Assembly (NCBI GenBank): GCA_964652155.1
Contig: CAZZBK010000091.1
Location: 1-24,358 of the forward strand
DNA: 24,358 nucleotides
Source: CAZZBK01 sp964652155
Lineage (GTDB): Bacteria > Planctomycetota > Planctomycetia > Pirellulales > PNKZ01
Direction of reading: 5' to 3'
Positions 15,554 to 23,267 of the stretch are shown one piece after another (the stretch's first letter is position 1; each line of letters starts with the position of its first letter). Under the pieces are notes generated by a model. That model was not told where the DNA came from. It was given only the letters and a program-made list of their open reading frames with translations, and made no database searches. Position numbers and translations under genes: made by a program.

Positions 15554-16351
15554 TCACAGCGCCTGATCGATCGGCCAAGGGATGCCGGCGCTGAAACCGC
15601 CATCGACGAAGAGAATTTGACCGGTCATGAACGTCGAGGCCGGGCTGGCTAGGAAGATTGCCGCGCCCACCAAGTCCTCGCTCTCACCCAAGCGACGCAA
15701 CGGTGTGTTCTGCTGGTTCCACTGCTTCATCACTGGATTTGACCAGAGCTTGCGACTCAGGTCGGTGAGGATAAAGCCTGGGGCGATCGCGTTGACCCGC
15801 ACGCCGCGCGGACCCCACTCGGCCGCCAAACCGCGCGTGAGATGCCCGAGGCCCGCTTTGCTGGCCGCGTAGGGCAACACCCAGGGCAACGGCGCGTAGT
15901 TGTTGAGCGACACGATCTGGATCTGGCTTCCCGTGCCGCGCTCGAGCATGTGTCGGCCGACAGCCTGGGCCATCAAGAAGGCCCCTTTCAGGTTGATGTC
16001 GACGATGAAGTCCCAATCGTCCTCGGTGACCTCCTCGGAGCGCTTGCGGCGATTCACCCCGGCGACGTTGAGCAGCGTGTCGATGCGGCCATGCTCGGCG
16101 ATCACCTGCGCGACACATTGTTTAATCGCCTCGGGCTGGGCCACGTCGCACACGATGGCGTGAGCTTTTTTCGCGGGGGTACTCAACTCGGCGGCAGCTT
16201 GAGTGACGGTGTCGGCTTCGCGACCCGTGATGACGACCGTCGCGCCGCGGTCGGCAAACCCCTTGGCAAGCGCGTGACCGATGCCGCGACTGCCACCGGA
16301 GACAAGCACGACCTGCTCGGAAACGTTGAACAAAGCATCATGGGCGGGCAT
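15554..16351 (-). CDS. SDR family oxidoreductase, gluconate 5-dehydrogenase-like
   Basis: A 265-residue classical short-chain dehydrogenase. SGGSRGIG is at 18-25 and the active-site Y161-A-A-S-K165 is present. The usual NNAG is NVAG at 95-98, a tolerated change. The C-terminus, LGESEDLVGAAIFLAS followed by FMTGQILFVDGGFSAG, is typical of NAD(P)-dependent sugar-acid or sugar-alcohol dehydrogenases. The TGRE after the second strand (42-45) fits NADP(H). The exact substrate is unknown. The ATG at 16351 is chosen because the frame upstream overlaps the MazG-like gene region without SDR similarity. It is the last gene of a possible SDR, MazG, SDR run on the minus strand. Confidence 0.88.
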   Translation of the reverse strand: MPAHDALFNVSEQVVLVSGGSRGIGHALAKGFADRGATVVITGREADTVTQAAAELSTPAKKAHAIVCDVAQPEAIKQCVAQVIAEHGRIDTLLNVAGVNRRKRSEEVTEDDWDFIVDINLKGAFLMAQAVGRHMLERGTGSQIQIVSLNNYAPLPWVLPYAASKAGLGHLTRGLAAEWGPRGVRVNAIAPGFILTDLSRKLWSNPVMKQWNQQNTPLRRLGESEDLVGAAIFLASPASTFMTGQILFVDGGFSAGIPWPIDQAL

Positions 16352-16410
16352 GGGGCGGTATCCTGCGGCAAGAACAAATGAGGGTGGAAGCTCGACGAGC
16401 GCCTGGCCGA

Positions 16411-16785
16411 TTATGAGCGCGGCGCGTCGCCCGCGATTTTCCACTGTCCTTGGTACTGGTCAACCGGGTACTTCTGGGCATTTTTGACCATCTTGGCTGC
16501 CATCGTCGCGGAGACATCGATCCCCAACTCGTTGGCCATCGCCAGGGCATAGCAGAGGACGTCGGCCAGTTCCTCGCCCACCCCATGCAGCACCACGGGG
16601 TCGTCGGCCACGGCTTGCGATTGCTCGGCCGTGAGCCACTGGAAATGCTCCATGAGCTCCGCCGCCTCGATGGCCAACGACATCGAGAGGTTCTTGGGCG
16701 TATGGAACTGGTTCCAGTTGCGTTCGTCAACAAAGCGACGCACCATGTCGCGCAATTGAGTGAGCGTCGTCGTGTCGTCGTGCAT
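16411..16785 (-). CDS. MazG-like nucleotide pyrophosphohydrolase (DCTPP1/RS21-C6 type)
   Basis: A 124-residue all-alpha NTP pyrophosphohydrolase. It would hydrolyse (d)NTPs, in this subfamily often dCTP or modified dCTP, to NMP and PPi, cleaning the nucleotide pool. The signature is E40-A-A-E43 followed by E72-L-A-D75, the magnesium-binding ExxE...ExxD pattern. ERNWNQFHTPKNL (21-33) and EHFQW (46-50) resemble the DCTPP1 family. The ATG at 16785 is chosen because the extra upstream codons overlap the SDR3 gene and have no similarity. It starts 10 nt after the SDR at 16796 stops. The next SDR starts 59 nt downstream. Confidence 0.88.
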   Translation of the reverse strand: MHDDTTTLTQLRDMVRRFVDERNWNQFHTPKNLSMSLAIEAAELMEHFQWLTAEQSQAVADDPVVLHGVGEELADVLCYALAMANELGIDVSATMAAKMVKNAQKYPVDQYQGQWKIAGDAPRS

Positions 16786-16795
16786 GATCCACCTC

Positions 16796-17605
16796 TCAGG
16801 ACGAAGTCTTTCGCAACAGGATCCAATCGCCCAGCGCGGGCCAGAGCTGCTGCAAGGCAAACAGCCAGCGCGCCTTGCCCGGCACGATCAACTCCGCTTG
16901 GCGGCGCTCGCACGCGCGAAGAATCTGTTCGGCGAGCCACGCAGGATCGATCGCCCGCAGCTTGACGCCGCCGCCGGGGCGCCGGGCCGACTGGGGCAAA
17001 TCGGCTCCCTGGTCATTGTACCGCTCGAGGGCATCCTCGCGCGCGATGGGTCCCGGACAGACGAGCAGTACGTGGACCCCCAGCGGGGTCAGTTCCAATC
17101 GCAATTGCTGCGAATAGGCCGAGAGGGCGAATTTGCTAGCGGGGTACGCGCCCAGAAAGCGCGACGCGGACTTGCCCGCGAGCGAGCCGATGTTGACCAC
17201 GTGTCCAGCGTGCTCGCGGAGCAGCGGCACACACGCGCGGGTGCAGCGGACAGCCGTGAGCAGATTGAGTTCCAGCGATTGAGCAAAATCGGCCGGGGTC
17301 GTGTCGAGCACCGCGCGGCGCATGCTCACGCCGACTGCGTTGCAGAGCAAATCGAGGCGACCGAACCGAGCCTGAATCGCCGCGACGAGTTGCGTCACCG
17401 ACTCGTCTTGAGTGACGTCGGCCGCAAGGGCAACGGCTTGTCCGCCCGCAGCGTTCAACGAGTCGGCCGCGCGTTGCAACTCCTCTGCGCCGCGCGCCGC
17501 AAGCACGACCTGCACCCCGGCGCGACACAGGGCCCGCGCGACGTGCAAACCCAAGCCGCGCGATGCGCCACTCACCAACGCGACCTTGCCATGCCAAGCG
17601 GTCAT
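16796..17605 (-). CDS. SDR family oxidoreductase with hydrophobic C-terminal tail
   Basis: A 269-residue classical short-chain dehydrogenase. SGASRGLG is at 12-19, the catalytic Ser is in NIGSLAG (S141), and Y154-P-A-S-K158 is intact. The NNAG motif is unusually CNAVG (88-92), so the first Asn is replaced by Cys. LAARG after the second strand suggests NADP(H). The tail (ELIVPGKARWLFALQQLWPALGDWILL) is hydrophobic and matches the SDR at 7972-8802 in pattern. That tail recalls DHRS7-like SDRs that associate with membranes and act on lipids or steroids; this is inference. Two TATAAA-like hexamers lie upstream (17626-17631 and 17641-17646, minus strand) without a good -35. Confidence 0.88.
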   Translation of the reverse strand: MTAWHGKVALVSGASRGLGLHVARALCRAGVQVVLAARGAEELQRAADSLNAAGGQAVALAADVTQDESVTQLVAAIQARFGRLDLLCNAVGVSMRRAVLDTTPADFAQSLELNLLTAVRCTRACVPLLREHAGHVVNIGSLAGKSASRFLGAYPASKFALSAYSQQLRLELTPLGVHVLLVCPGPIAREDALERYNDQGADLPQSARRPGGGVKLRAIDPAWLAEQILRACERRQAELIVPGKARWLFALQQLWPALGDWILLRKTSS

Positions 17606-17666
17606 TTCGTGCTCATGGATCCAAATTTATATGATCGCATTTTATATCGGGTCGTCGTGCAGCAAT

Positions 17667-17814
17667 CCCTCTCCCTTCGGGAGAAGGGTGGCGAGCGCAG
17701 CGAGTCGGGTGAGGGAGCTCGTAACGCGTTATCGGCCATCGTGACGCGATGCACCTTACGCCGCAAGCTCCCCTCATCCGGCCTTCGGCCCCCTTCTCCC
17801 AACGGGAGAAGGGG
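17667..17814. repeat. large inverted repeat of the CCCTCTCCC/GGGTGAGGG type
   Basis: The left half (17667-17719) contains CTCCC-TTCG-GGAG and then GCGAGCGCAGCGAGTCGGGTGAGGG. The right half (17766-17814) is an imperfect inverted copy carrying CATCCGGCCTTCGGCCCCC and the tight hairpin CCCTTCTCCC-AAC-GGGAGAAGGG. It lies in the 255-nt gap between the YhaM-like gene and the downstream SDR, both on the minus strand. It looks like a MITE- or REP-like dispersed palindrome; a related sequence is at 23181-23219. No transposase is present. It could end the YhaM transcript. Confidence 0.8.
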
Positions 17815-17860
17815 TTGGCCAGACGCGACTCACCTGCGTAACTCATTCGATCAGCGTAAC

Positions 17861-18865
17861 TCACGCCAAGGGGCCGCGATACACGGCCTGGTACAGTTGA
17901 TTCTGCTTGCTCGTCAACGGTCCCTCGGTCGTATCGTCTCGCAAGGCCACGTACATCATATGATACTTGGCGTCGAGGTCGTCGGCGTAGTGAACGATCA
18001 GCGCCTCGGGGGTCATCGGCGGCTTGGGCGATCCCCACTCGGGCAGCCGCTGATGCGAGACAATGATATGCTCCAAGCGGAGCAGCGTCTCGTCGTCGAG
18101 CGGATGCTCGCGGGTCGCCTCGCGCAAAATATCGCGCCCTTGCAAAATATGTCCGATCAGCGAGCCCGACGCCGTGTAGGCCGCCCCTTCGGACTGCCAG
18201 CCGATCTCGCGGAGCTTGCCGATGTCGTGCAGGATGGCGCCTGCAATGGCGACCCCTTTGTTCAGTCGGGGTGACAGGTCCGGGTAGTAATCGTCGTACT
18301 TGTCCACGAGCAACGCGCAGGTCCGGGTCACGCTCAGCACATGTTCCAGATAACCGCCCACAAAGCCGTGATGATTGCGGGTCGCGGCGGGCAATGTCAG
18401 CAGCGCCTCGCGGTTGTCGTTCAAGATGGCCAGCACCAACGCACGCAGCGCGGGGTCATCAATGCGCTGCTCGGCAATCTGTGCCAACTCGGCGAACATC
18501 TCGCTCGGGTCGAACCGCGTGCGCGGCAGGAACATGGTTGGCTCGTAGCCGTCGGCGGCATCGGCCTCGACCACCGCGCGGATCTTGCGGATGTCGAGTT
18601 GCGGACCGTAATTCGTTTCGCGATACGTGGCGCGAATCTTGTAGGCCGTGCCGGTCGACCAGTTCGTGCGGCAGTCTTCGCCCCAGGGGGAGTCGTTCCA
18701 AATCGGAAACGCGACCACGCGGCGGCTGTCGCGGAACGTCACCTTGTAATACGGTTTGTTCTCGCGCGTCCGCAGCTCTTCTTTCGCCGTCAGCAACGCG
18801 AAGGTGTCGGCCTCTTGTCCTGGGCTTAGCTCGTGCAGCGGCACGACGGCCGTTTTGGTCCCCAT
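17861..18865 (-). CDS. YhaM-like 3'-5' exoribonuclease (OB fold + HD domain)
   Basis: A 334-residue protein. An N-terminal OB-fold nucleic-acid binding region (about 15-100) is followed by an HD phosphohydrolase domain (about 160-310). Metal ligands are in GGYLEH (H175), ILHDIGK (H213, D214), GHILQG (H239), IIVSHQ (H271) and HYADDLDA (D295/D296). This order is that of YhaM/CBF1, a Mn-dependent 3'-5' exonuclease acting on single-stranded RNA or DNA during RNA turnover. The length is near the family's 310-330. A strong ribosome site, GGAGG (18873-18877), lies 7 nt before the ATG. It starts 37 nt after the SMP-30 gene and may be co-transcribed with it. Confidence 0.9.
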   Translation of the reverse strand: MGTKTAVVPLHELSPGQEADTFALLTAKEELRTRENKPYYKVTFRDSRRVVAFPIWNDSPWGEDCRTNWSTGTAYKIRATYRETNYGPQLDIRKIRAVVEADAADGYEPTMFLPRTRFDPSEMFAELAQIAEQRIDDPALRALVLAILNDNREALLTLPAATRNHHGFVGGYLEHVLSVTRTCALLVDKYDDYYPDLSPRLNKGVAIAGAILHDIGKLREIGWQSEGAAYTASGSLIGHILQGRDILREATREHPLDDETLLRLEHIIVSHQRLPEWGSPKPPMTPEALIVHYADDLDAKYHMMYVALRDDTTEGPLTSKQNQLYQAVYRGPLA

Positions 18866-18872
18866 CGTTTGT

Positions 18873-18877
18873 CCTCC
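18873..18877 (-). promoter_or_regulatory. ribosome binding site of YhaM-like gene
   Basis: GGAGG on the minus strand, 7 nt before the ATG at 18865; one of the strongest Shine-Dalgarno sites in the window. It fixes the start. Confidence 0.65.
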
Positions 18878-18902
18878 CCAGCATGGAACGAACCCAGACA
18901 GA

Positions 18903-19832
18903 TCATTTACGCGGCTGCAACACCCAGCCTGGCTTGAGGCACCGCAGCTTGTACACGCTCTTCGACGCGGTCAGGTACAGATCGCGGCCGTCGCCCGCAA
19001 AACAAACGTTGGTCGAGAATTCGCCGATGGGATGATGCAGCAGCAGCTTGCCTTGCGGGCTGACGACGAACAGCCCGGAGGTTGCGCCCTGCCCGGCGGC
19101 CGCGACGATGTTCCCCTCAAGGTCGAGACACATACCATCGACGCCGCGATCGGGAGAGAAATCGTACACGATCCCCGCGCTCTTGAGTGACGCGTCGCTC
19201 TGCACTTCGTAGCGATGCAATTTTTGCGTGCCCCGATCGCTGACGTAAAGCGTCTTGCCGTCGCGCGTGAGCACAATGCCGTTGGGACGCTGCAAATGGT
19301 CGATCACGCGCACGACTTGGCCCGGGGCGTCGATCCGGTACACGCCACTGGGCATCTCGGGCGATTTTCCCGGCTCGGCCACGGCGATGTCGGTGAAGTA
19401 AATGCGTCCCTGGGCATCGAGTGTCAGATCGTTGGGCGCGTTGAAGCGTTTGCCCTCGAACGTCTCGGCCAGCACGGTCTCGGTGCCGTCGCGCTCACGT
19501 CGGGCCACGCGACGTTTTCCCTTGGCGCTGGTGGACTGGCACATGACGAGGCGGCCTTGGTCATCGAACTTGGTGCCGTTGGCGACTCCGCACGGCGAGT
19601 AAAACACATCGACCTTGCCGTCGACACCGATTTTCATCACGCGATCGTTGGGCCCATCCGAGAAGTAGACGTTTCCCTGAACGTCGACCGACGGCCCCTC
19701 GGTGAAGCGGCAGTCGCTGACGACCCGCTGGATGGGCACGGTTGAGTCGAGGTAATCGTCGGCTGCGACCCAAGCTGCGGCCGTTAGGAAAGCGACGATC
19801 GTGTAACCAATACGAGTCGTGAAGCGATTCAT
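18903..19832 (-). CDS. SMP-30/gluconolactonase family protein, exported
   Basis: A 309-residue six-bladed beta-propeller. It is probably a periplasmic lactonase that opens sugar lactones. Residues 1-24 (MNRFTTRIGYTIVAFLTAAAWVAA) form a signal peptide, which fixes the ATG at 19832. Divalent metal ligands expected for the family are visible: TEGPSV (E45), NAPNDLTLD (N134, D135), RPNGI (N184) and RGVDGM (D232). The blades show YFSDG, IYFTDIA and LYVSDRG repeats. The exact sugar is unknown. It is divergent from the PSCyt2/PSD1 gene. A candidate promoter is at 19935-19963. Residue 300 onward (PGWVLQPRK) is a short tail. Confidence 0.9.
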   Translation of the reverse strand: MNRFTTRIGYTIVAFLTAAAWVAADDYLDSTVPIQRVVSDCRFTEGPSVDVQGNVYFSDGPNDRVMKIGVDGKVDVFYSPCGVANGTKFDDQGRLVMCQSTSAKGKRRVARRERDGTETVLAETFEGKRFNAPNDLTLDAQGRIYFTDIAVAEPGKSPEMPSGVYRIDAPGQVVRVIDHLQRPNGIVLTRDGKTLYVSDRGTQKLHRYEVQSDASLKSAGIVYDFSPDRGVDGMCLDLEGNIVAAAGQGATSGLFVVSPQGKLLLHHPIGEFSTNVCFAGDGRDLYLTASKSVYKLRCLKPGWVLQPRK

Positions 19833-19934
19833 GAGTTGGAGCCGTGGTGGTGCAGCGAAACGGGGAGCGTGTGCGGATGCGCGAAACTTTGCGGGCGCGA
19901 CGTGCGAGCAGGCCTTCACGATACAACACAACCT

Positions 19935-19963
19935 TCTGTAACAAAAGCACTTAGGACAGTCAA
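19935..19963 (-). promoter_or_regulatory. candidate promoter for SMP-30 / YhaM genes
   Basis: On the minus strand: TTGACT (19958-19963), 17-nt spacer, TACAGA (19935-19940), about 100 nt before the start codon. The -35 is 5 of 6; the -10 is weak. Confidence 0.35.
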
Positions 19964-20003
19964 AAAAGAGAAGAATTCCCTTCCCCTCGATTTCCGATGA
20001 TTC

Positions 20004-20009
20004 TATACT
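20004..20009 (+). promoter_or_regulatory. candidate -10 box for PSCyt2/PSD1 cassette
   Basis: TATACT is 5 of 6 to the -10 consensus, 90 nt before the ATG at 20100. The -35 at the proper distance (TTCCCC, 19981-19986) is poor, so the cassette may use an activator or another sigma factor. The surrounding 19964-20003 is AT-rich. GGAG at 20087-20090 is the ribosome site. Confidence 0.3.
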
Positions 20010-20086
20010 GAAAGTTGCTCCATGCTCGCTTTGCAGGGCATCCCACCTTGAGCCGTCCCGCCTGAGCGTTTTGCCTACCTGTGTTC

Positions 20087-20090
20087 GGAG
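20087..20090 (+). promoter_or_regulatory. ribosome binding site of PSCyt2/PSD1 gene
   Basis: GGAG lies 9 nt before the ATG at 20100 and supports that start. Confidence 0.6.
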
Positions 20091-20099
20091 AGTTTCGCG

Positions 20100-21722
20100 A
20101 TGGTTGCACGCACCTGGGTCGTTGTCTCGGCGCTGCTTGCGCTTTGGGTCGCGGTCGATCGTTCGCCGCTCAGCGCGGCCGAGCCCTTGCGTGTGTCGGT
20201 CGATCGGTTGATCGAGCGCGACGCCAAAGGCCCGGTGGGCACGCTATGCACCGACGCTGATTTTTTGCGGCGGATTTATCTCGACGTGTTGGGGCGCATC
20301 CCCACGGTGACCGAAGCCCGCGGGTTCCTCGACGACAAGTCGGCCGATAAGCGCACCAAGCTCATTGACCAACTGTTCGCCAGTCCCGAACAGCCGCGTC
20401 GCATGGAGGAGCTGCTCACGCAAATGCTCATGGAGCGCCGTGGCGACGACGGCGAATGGGTCAAGTTCGTCCGTCATGCGACCGAGACCAACATGCCCTG
20501 GGATCAGTTTGTCCGCGCAATCCTCAAGCCCAACGCCGACGACGAGACGACGCGCGGCTCGGCCCATTTCTACGTCAACCGGCTGAACAAGGTCGGCCAG
20601 CAAGAGACCGACTATCCCGGCCTGACGCGCGACGTGGGACGGCTGTTCTTGGGGGTCGACCTGCAATGTGCGCAGTGCCACAACCACCTGTTCGTCGACG
20701 ACTACAAGCAGGTCGAGTTCCAGGGGCTCTACACGGTGTACCTGAATACGGCCATTCGCAGCGATGTGAAGTTTCCGGCGGTCGGCGAGAATCTGATGAC
20801 CAAGAAGATCGACTTCCAGAGTGTCTTTGACAAGAAGCCGCTCGATGTCGGTCCGCGTGTACCGTTCTTCCAGGAGGTCAGCATTCAGACCTTCGACAAG
20901 GGAGAAGAATACCTGACCCCGCCCGACAAGAAGACCCGCTTTCCCGGCGCGCCGAAGTTCAGCCCTTTGCAGCAGATTTCTGAACTGCTGGCGAACGACA
21001 AAAACCGGGCGTTTGCCGAGAACGCCGCGAATCGCTTTTGGTACGCGGCAATGGGGCGCGGGCTGGTGTTTCCGCTCGATATGCGACACTCGGCCAACCC
21101 GGCCTCGCACCCAGAACTACTCAAGGTCCTGACCGACGATCTGATCGCGCGCAAGTTCGACATTCGCGGCTACCTCAAAGAGCTGACGCTGACCAAAACC
21201 TATCAGCGCAGCAGCGCCGTGGCCGCGGGACAAGAACGTCCCGCCGACGACCGCTACCGCGTGGCCATCGAGCGGCCGTTGTGGGCCGAGCAAATGCTGT
21301 GGAGCACGCTGACAGCGACCGACAGCGGCAAAGCCGGTTACGACCCGCGCAAGCTCGAAGGGGTCGACGATGTGCGCAAGAAGTTCGTGACTGCGTTTGC
21401 CAATCCGCCCAAGGAGCCCGAGATCGATTTCTCGCCGAGCGTCAAGGCGGCGTTGTTCGTGCTCAACGAGAAGACCATCTTCGAGCGGCTCAAGCCCGCC
21501 CAGGGCAATTTGGTCGAGCGCGTCACCGCCATGACCGACCCCCAGAAGATTGCCGAGGAAATTTACCTCGCCGTGCTCACGCGGCTGCCAACTGCCGACG
21601 AGACCAAGGACATCATTGAGATCGTGGCCAAGGCACCTGCTGAACCCGAGAAGCGGGCTCGCACGATGGGTCACATCGCCTGGGCGCTGCTCGCCTCGAC
21701 CGAATTTTGTTTGAACCACTAA
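20100..21722 (+). CDS. PSCyt2/PSD1 (DUF1549-DUF1553) protein, planctomycete type
   Basis: A 540-residue exported protein. Residues 1-27 form a signal peptide (LSAAEP). Residues 30-215 match DUF1549 (PSCyt2), with RRIYLDVLGRIPT (57-69), a DLQCAQCHNH segment holding a C-x-x-C-H site (190-194), and LFVDDYKQVEFQGLY. Residues 290-540 match DUF1553 (PSD1), with NRFWYAAMGRGLVFP, ERPLWAEQML and the terminal WALLASTEFCLNH. This form lacks the N-terminal planctomycete cytochrome domain (PSCyt1) and is much shorter than the 800-1100 residues usual for fused forms. The function is unknown; proposed roles involve surface redox or polymer breakdown. It heads a three-gene run on the plus strand. Confidence 0.92.
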   Translation: MVARTWVVVSALLALWVAVDRSPLSAAEPLRVSVDRLIERDAKGPVGTLCTDADFLRRIYLDVLGRIPTVTEARGFLDDKSADKRTKLIDQLFASPEQPRRMEELLTQMLMERRGDDGEWVKFVRHATETNMPWDQFVRAILKPNADDETTRGSAHFYVNRLNKVGQQETDYPGLTRDVGRLFLGVDLQCAQCHNHLFVDDYKQVEFQGLYTVYLNTAIRSDVKFPAVGENLMTKKIDFQSVFDKKPLDVGPRVPFFQEVSIQTFDKGEEYLTPPDKKTRFPGAPKFSPLQQISELLANDKNRAFAENAANRFWYAAMGRGLVFPLDMRHSANPASHPELLKVLTDDLIARKFDIRGYLKELTLTKTYQRSSAVAAGQERPADDRYRVAIERPLWAEQMLWSTLTATDSGKAGYDPRKLEGVDDVRKKFVTAFANPPKEPEIDFSPSVKAALFVLNEKTIFERLKPAQGNLVERVTAMTDPQKIAEEIYLAVLTRLPTADETKDIIEIVAKAPAEPEKRARTMGHIAWALLASTEFCLNH

Positions 21723-21740
21723 ACCACGATCCGGGATCCA

Positions 21741-21809
21741 AAAAGGGGTCAGGTACCGTTGCCGGAACGGCCCAAAGGGTGCTTAACACAACGGTACCTG
21801 ACCCCTTTT
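21741..21809. repeat. perfect 21-bp inverted repeat of the GGGGTCAGGTACC type
   Basis: The left arm (21741-21761) and right arm (21789-21809) are exact inverted copies; each contains GGGGTCAGGTACCGT or its complement. The 27-nt loop includes CCGGAACGG. The hairpin lies between the PSCyt2/PSD1 and DUF1501 genes. The right arm ends CCCCTTTT, so the stem could act as a partial terminator or protect an upstream mRNA end. From general knowledge, similar short palindromes are dispersed in planctomycete genomes and sometimes accompany REP-associated transposases; none is here. Confidence 0.85.
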
Positions 21810-21874
21810 CGGACACAGAGATACACCCCTGGCGAAAGCGCTAGAGGCTAATAGGAATAAAAGAGAGAACAGAC

Positions 21875-23176
21875 ATGAACACGCAGAACATGGCTGGCCG
21901 ATCGAACCTGTGTCGCCCCAACGACCACCGTCTCTCGCGCCGCTCGGTGCTCGGCGGCATGGCGCTGGGCGCGAGCGGCTTGGGGCTCGGACCGCTGGCG
22001 CATCCGGCTGTCGCCGAGGCGATCAAGCAGAAAGACAAGCAGGTGCTGTTCGTGTGGCTCGACGGCGGCATGAGTCAGCTCGAATCCTGGGACCCCAAGC
22101 CGAACACCGAGTTCGGCGGGCCGTTCCGCAGCATCCCCACAAGCGTCCCGGGCGTGCATGTCAGCGAACTCTTGCAACGCACCGCCAAGCAGATGCACCA
22201 CCTGACCGTGGTCCGCAGCGTCTGTACCAAGGACAACGCGCATAGCTCGGGCGTGGACCGTATCCAGCGCGGAGACCCCAAGCCGCGCGGCGTGGTCTAT
22301 CCGTTCTTCGGGTCGGCCGTGGCTCAACTGCTCGGCCCGCTGGGTGGCTTGCCGCCGTATGTGTGGATCAAGCCGATGAGTGGTGGGTTCGTCTATAAAG
22401 ACGCCGGGTTCTTGGGCCCCAAGTACGGGGCGCTGGCCTTTGGCGACGGCAAGCCGCCGGAGAACCTGCTCCGCAACCCGGACATTTCGCCCGAGGAAGA
22501 CGCGCTCCGCAACGAGCTGCGCGCCAAGCTCAACGAGCGTTACGTCAAACAGCACCGTCCGCAACTCGTCGAAGCGAACAGCTTTTGCTACGACGTGGCG
22601 CAGGAGTTGATGAAGCGGCAAGACCTGTTCGACGAATCGAAAATCTCGGCCAAGGACAAAGAGCGCTACGGCACCCACGAGATCGGCCGACACATGCTCT
22701 TGGGTCGCAAGATGCTCGAAGCGGGCGTGCGATTCGTGAAGGTGAACAGCTACGGCTGGGACACCCACGGCGACAATTTCAACGGCTCGGCCAGTCTTGT
22801 GCCCCGCTTCGATCAGGCCTTCGCCGCGATCATTGAAGACCTCGCCGCCTCCGGTCGCCTTGAGCACACGCTGGTCATCGCGATGAGCGAGTTCGGTCGC
22901 ACGCCGCGCATCAATGGCCACCTCGGACGCGATCACTGGCCCGAGGCCTGGAGCGTCGCCATGGCTGGTGTCGGCCTCAAGCCCGGTACCGTCGTCGGCA
23001 AAACAAACGACAAAGGCACCTGGGTCGACAGCGAGGAGCACGACATCGGCTGCCTGTTCCACACCTGGTTCCACTGCCTGGGCATCGACTCGAAGCTGCA
23101 TCAGTACGACAACAACGGGCAGCCCTTGCCCCTGGCGCACGACGACATGAACCGAATCAAGGAAGCGATCGTTTAA
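21875..23176 (+). CDS. DUF1501 protein, Tat-exported, sulfatase-like fold
   Basis: A 433-residue protein. The Tat signal SRRSVLGG is at 21-28, followed by a Gly/Leu-rich segment ending near AVAEA (about 49). The catalytic-fold hallmarks are WLDGGMSQLESWDPKP (61-76), a WDTHGDN block and MSEFGRTPRINGHLGRDHWP. These match DUF1501, related to the alkaline phosphatase/sulfatase superfamily. The canonical sulfatase C-x-P-x-R sequence is not seen. No activity is established. It almost always neighbours DUF1549/DUF1553 proteins in planctomycetes, as here, so the two may act together outside the membrane. AGAGAG (21862-21867) lies 7 nt before the ATG. Confidence 0.92.
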   Translation: MNTQNMAGRSNLCRPNDHRLSRRSVLGGMALGASGLGLGPLAHPAVAEAIKQKDKQVLFVWLDGGMSQLESWDPKPNTEFGGPFRSIPTSVPGVHVSELLQRTAKQMHHLTVVRSVCTKDNAHSSGVDRIQRGDPKPRGVVYPFFGSAVAQLLGPLGGLPPYVWIKPMSGGFVYKDAGFLGPKYGALAFGDGKPPENLLRNPDISPEEDALRNELRAKLNERYVKQHRPQLVEANSFCYDVAQELMKRQDLFDESKISAKDKERYGTHEIGRHMLLGRKMLEAGVRFVKVNSYGWDTHGDNFNGSASLVPRFDQAFAAIIEDLAASGRLEHTLVIAMSEFGRTPRINGHLGRDHWPEAWSVAMAGVGLKPGTVVGKTNDKGTWVDSEEHDIGCLFHTWFHCLGIDSKLHQYDNNGQPLPLAHDDMNRIKEAIV

Positions 23177-23180
23177 TACT

Positions 23181-23219
23181 CCCCTCGCCCCTTGCGCGAG
23201 AGGGGTTGGGGGTGAGGGG
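23181..23219. repeat. CCCCTC/GAGGGG palindromic repeat
   Basis: CCCCTC (23181-23186) and GAGGGG (23214-23219) flank GCCCCTTGCGCGAGAGGGGTTGGGGGT. The sequence resembles the repeat at 17667-17814 in composition and order. It begins 5 nt after the DUF1501 stop, between two genes that read in the same direction. It may be a REP-like element. Confidence 0.65.
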
Positions 23220-23224
23220 TGTAA

Positions 23225-23250
23225 ATGGTTGGGGGACTGTCCCCCTCTCC
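23225..23250. repeat. GGGGGACTGTCCCCC repeat
   Basis: TGGTTGGGGGACTGTCCCCC (23226-23245) is a near-perfect hairpin and closely matches the core of the element at 9614-9672. It is abutted to the CCCCTC/GAGGGG repeat and 18 nt upstream of the WD40 gene start. Confidence 0.65.
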
Positions 23251-23254
23251 GCTT

Positions 23255-23258
23255 AGGA
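23255..23258 (+). promoter_or_regulatory. ribosome binding site of WD40 gene
   Basis: AGGA lies 9 nt before the ATG at 23268. It favours this start over upstream in-frame codons, which lie inside the repeat. Confidence 0.5.
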
Positions 23259-23267
23259 ATTAGTGAT

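Noticed and set aside
17667..17814. Possible CRISPR array
   Set aside because: Only two inverted halves, no regular direct repeats with spacers, no cas genes.
16760..18274. Plus-strand open frame of 504 codons
   Set aside because: Runs antisense through an SDR, a repeat and the YhaM-like gene; such a mosaic is not a real gene.
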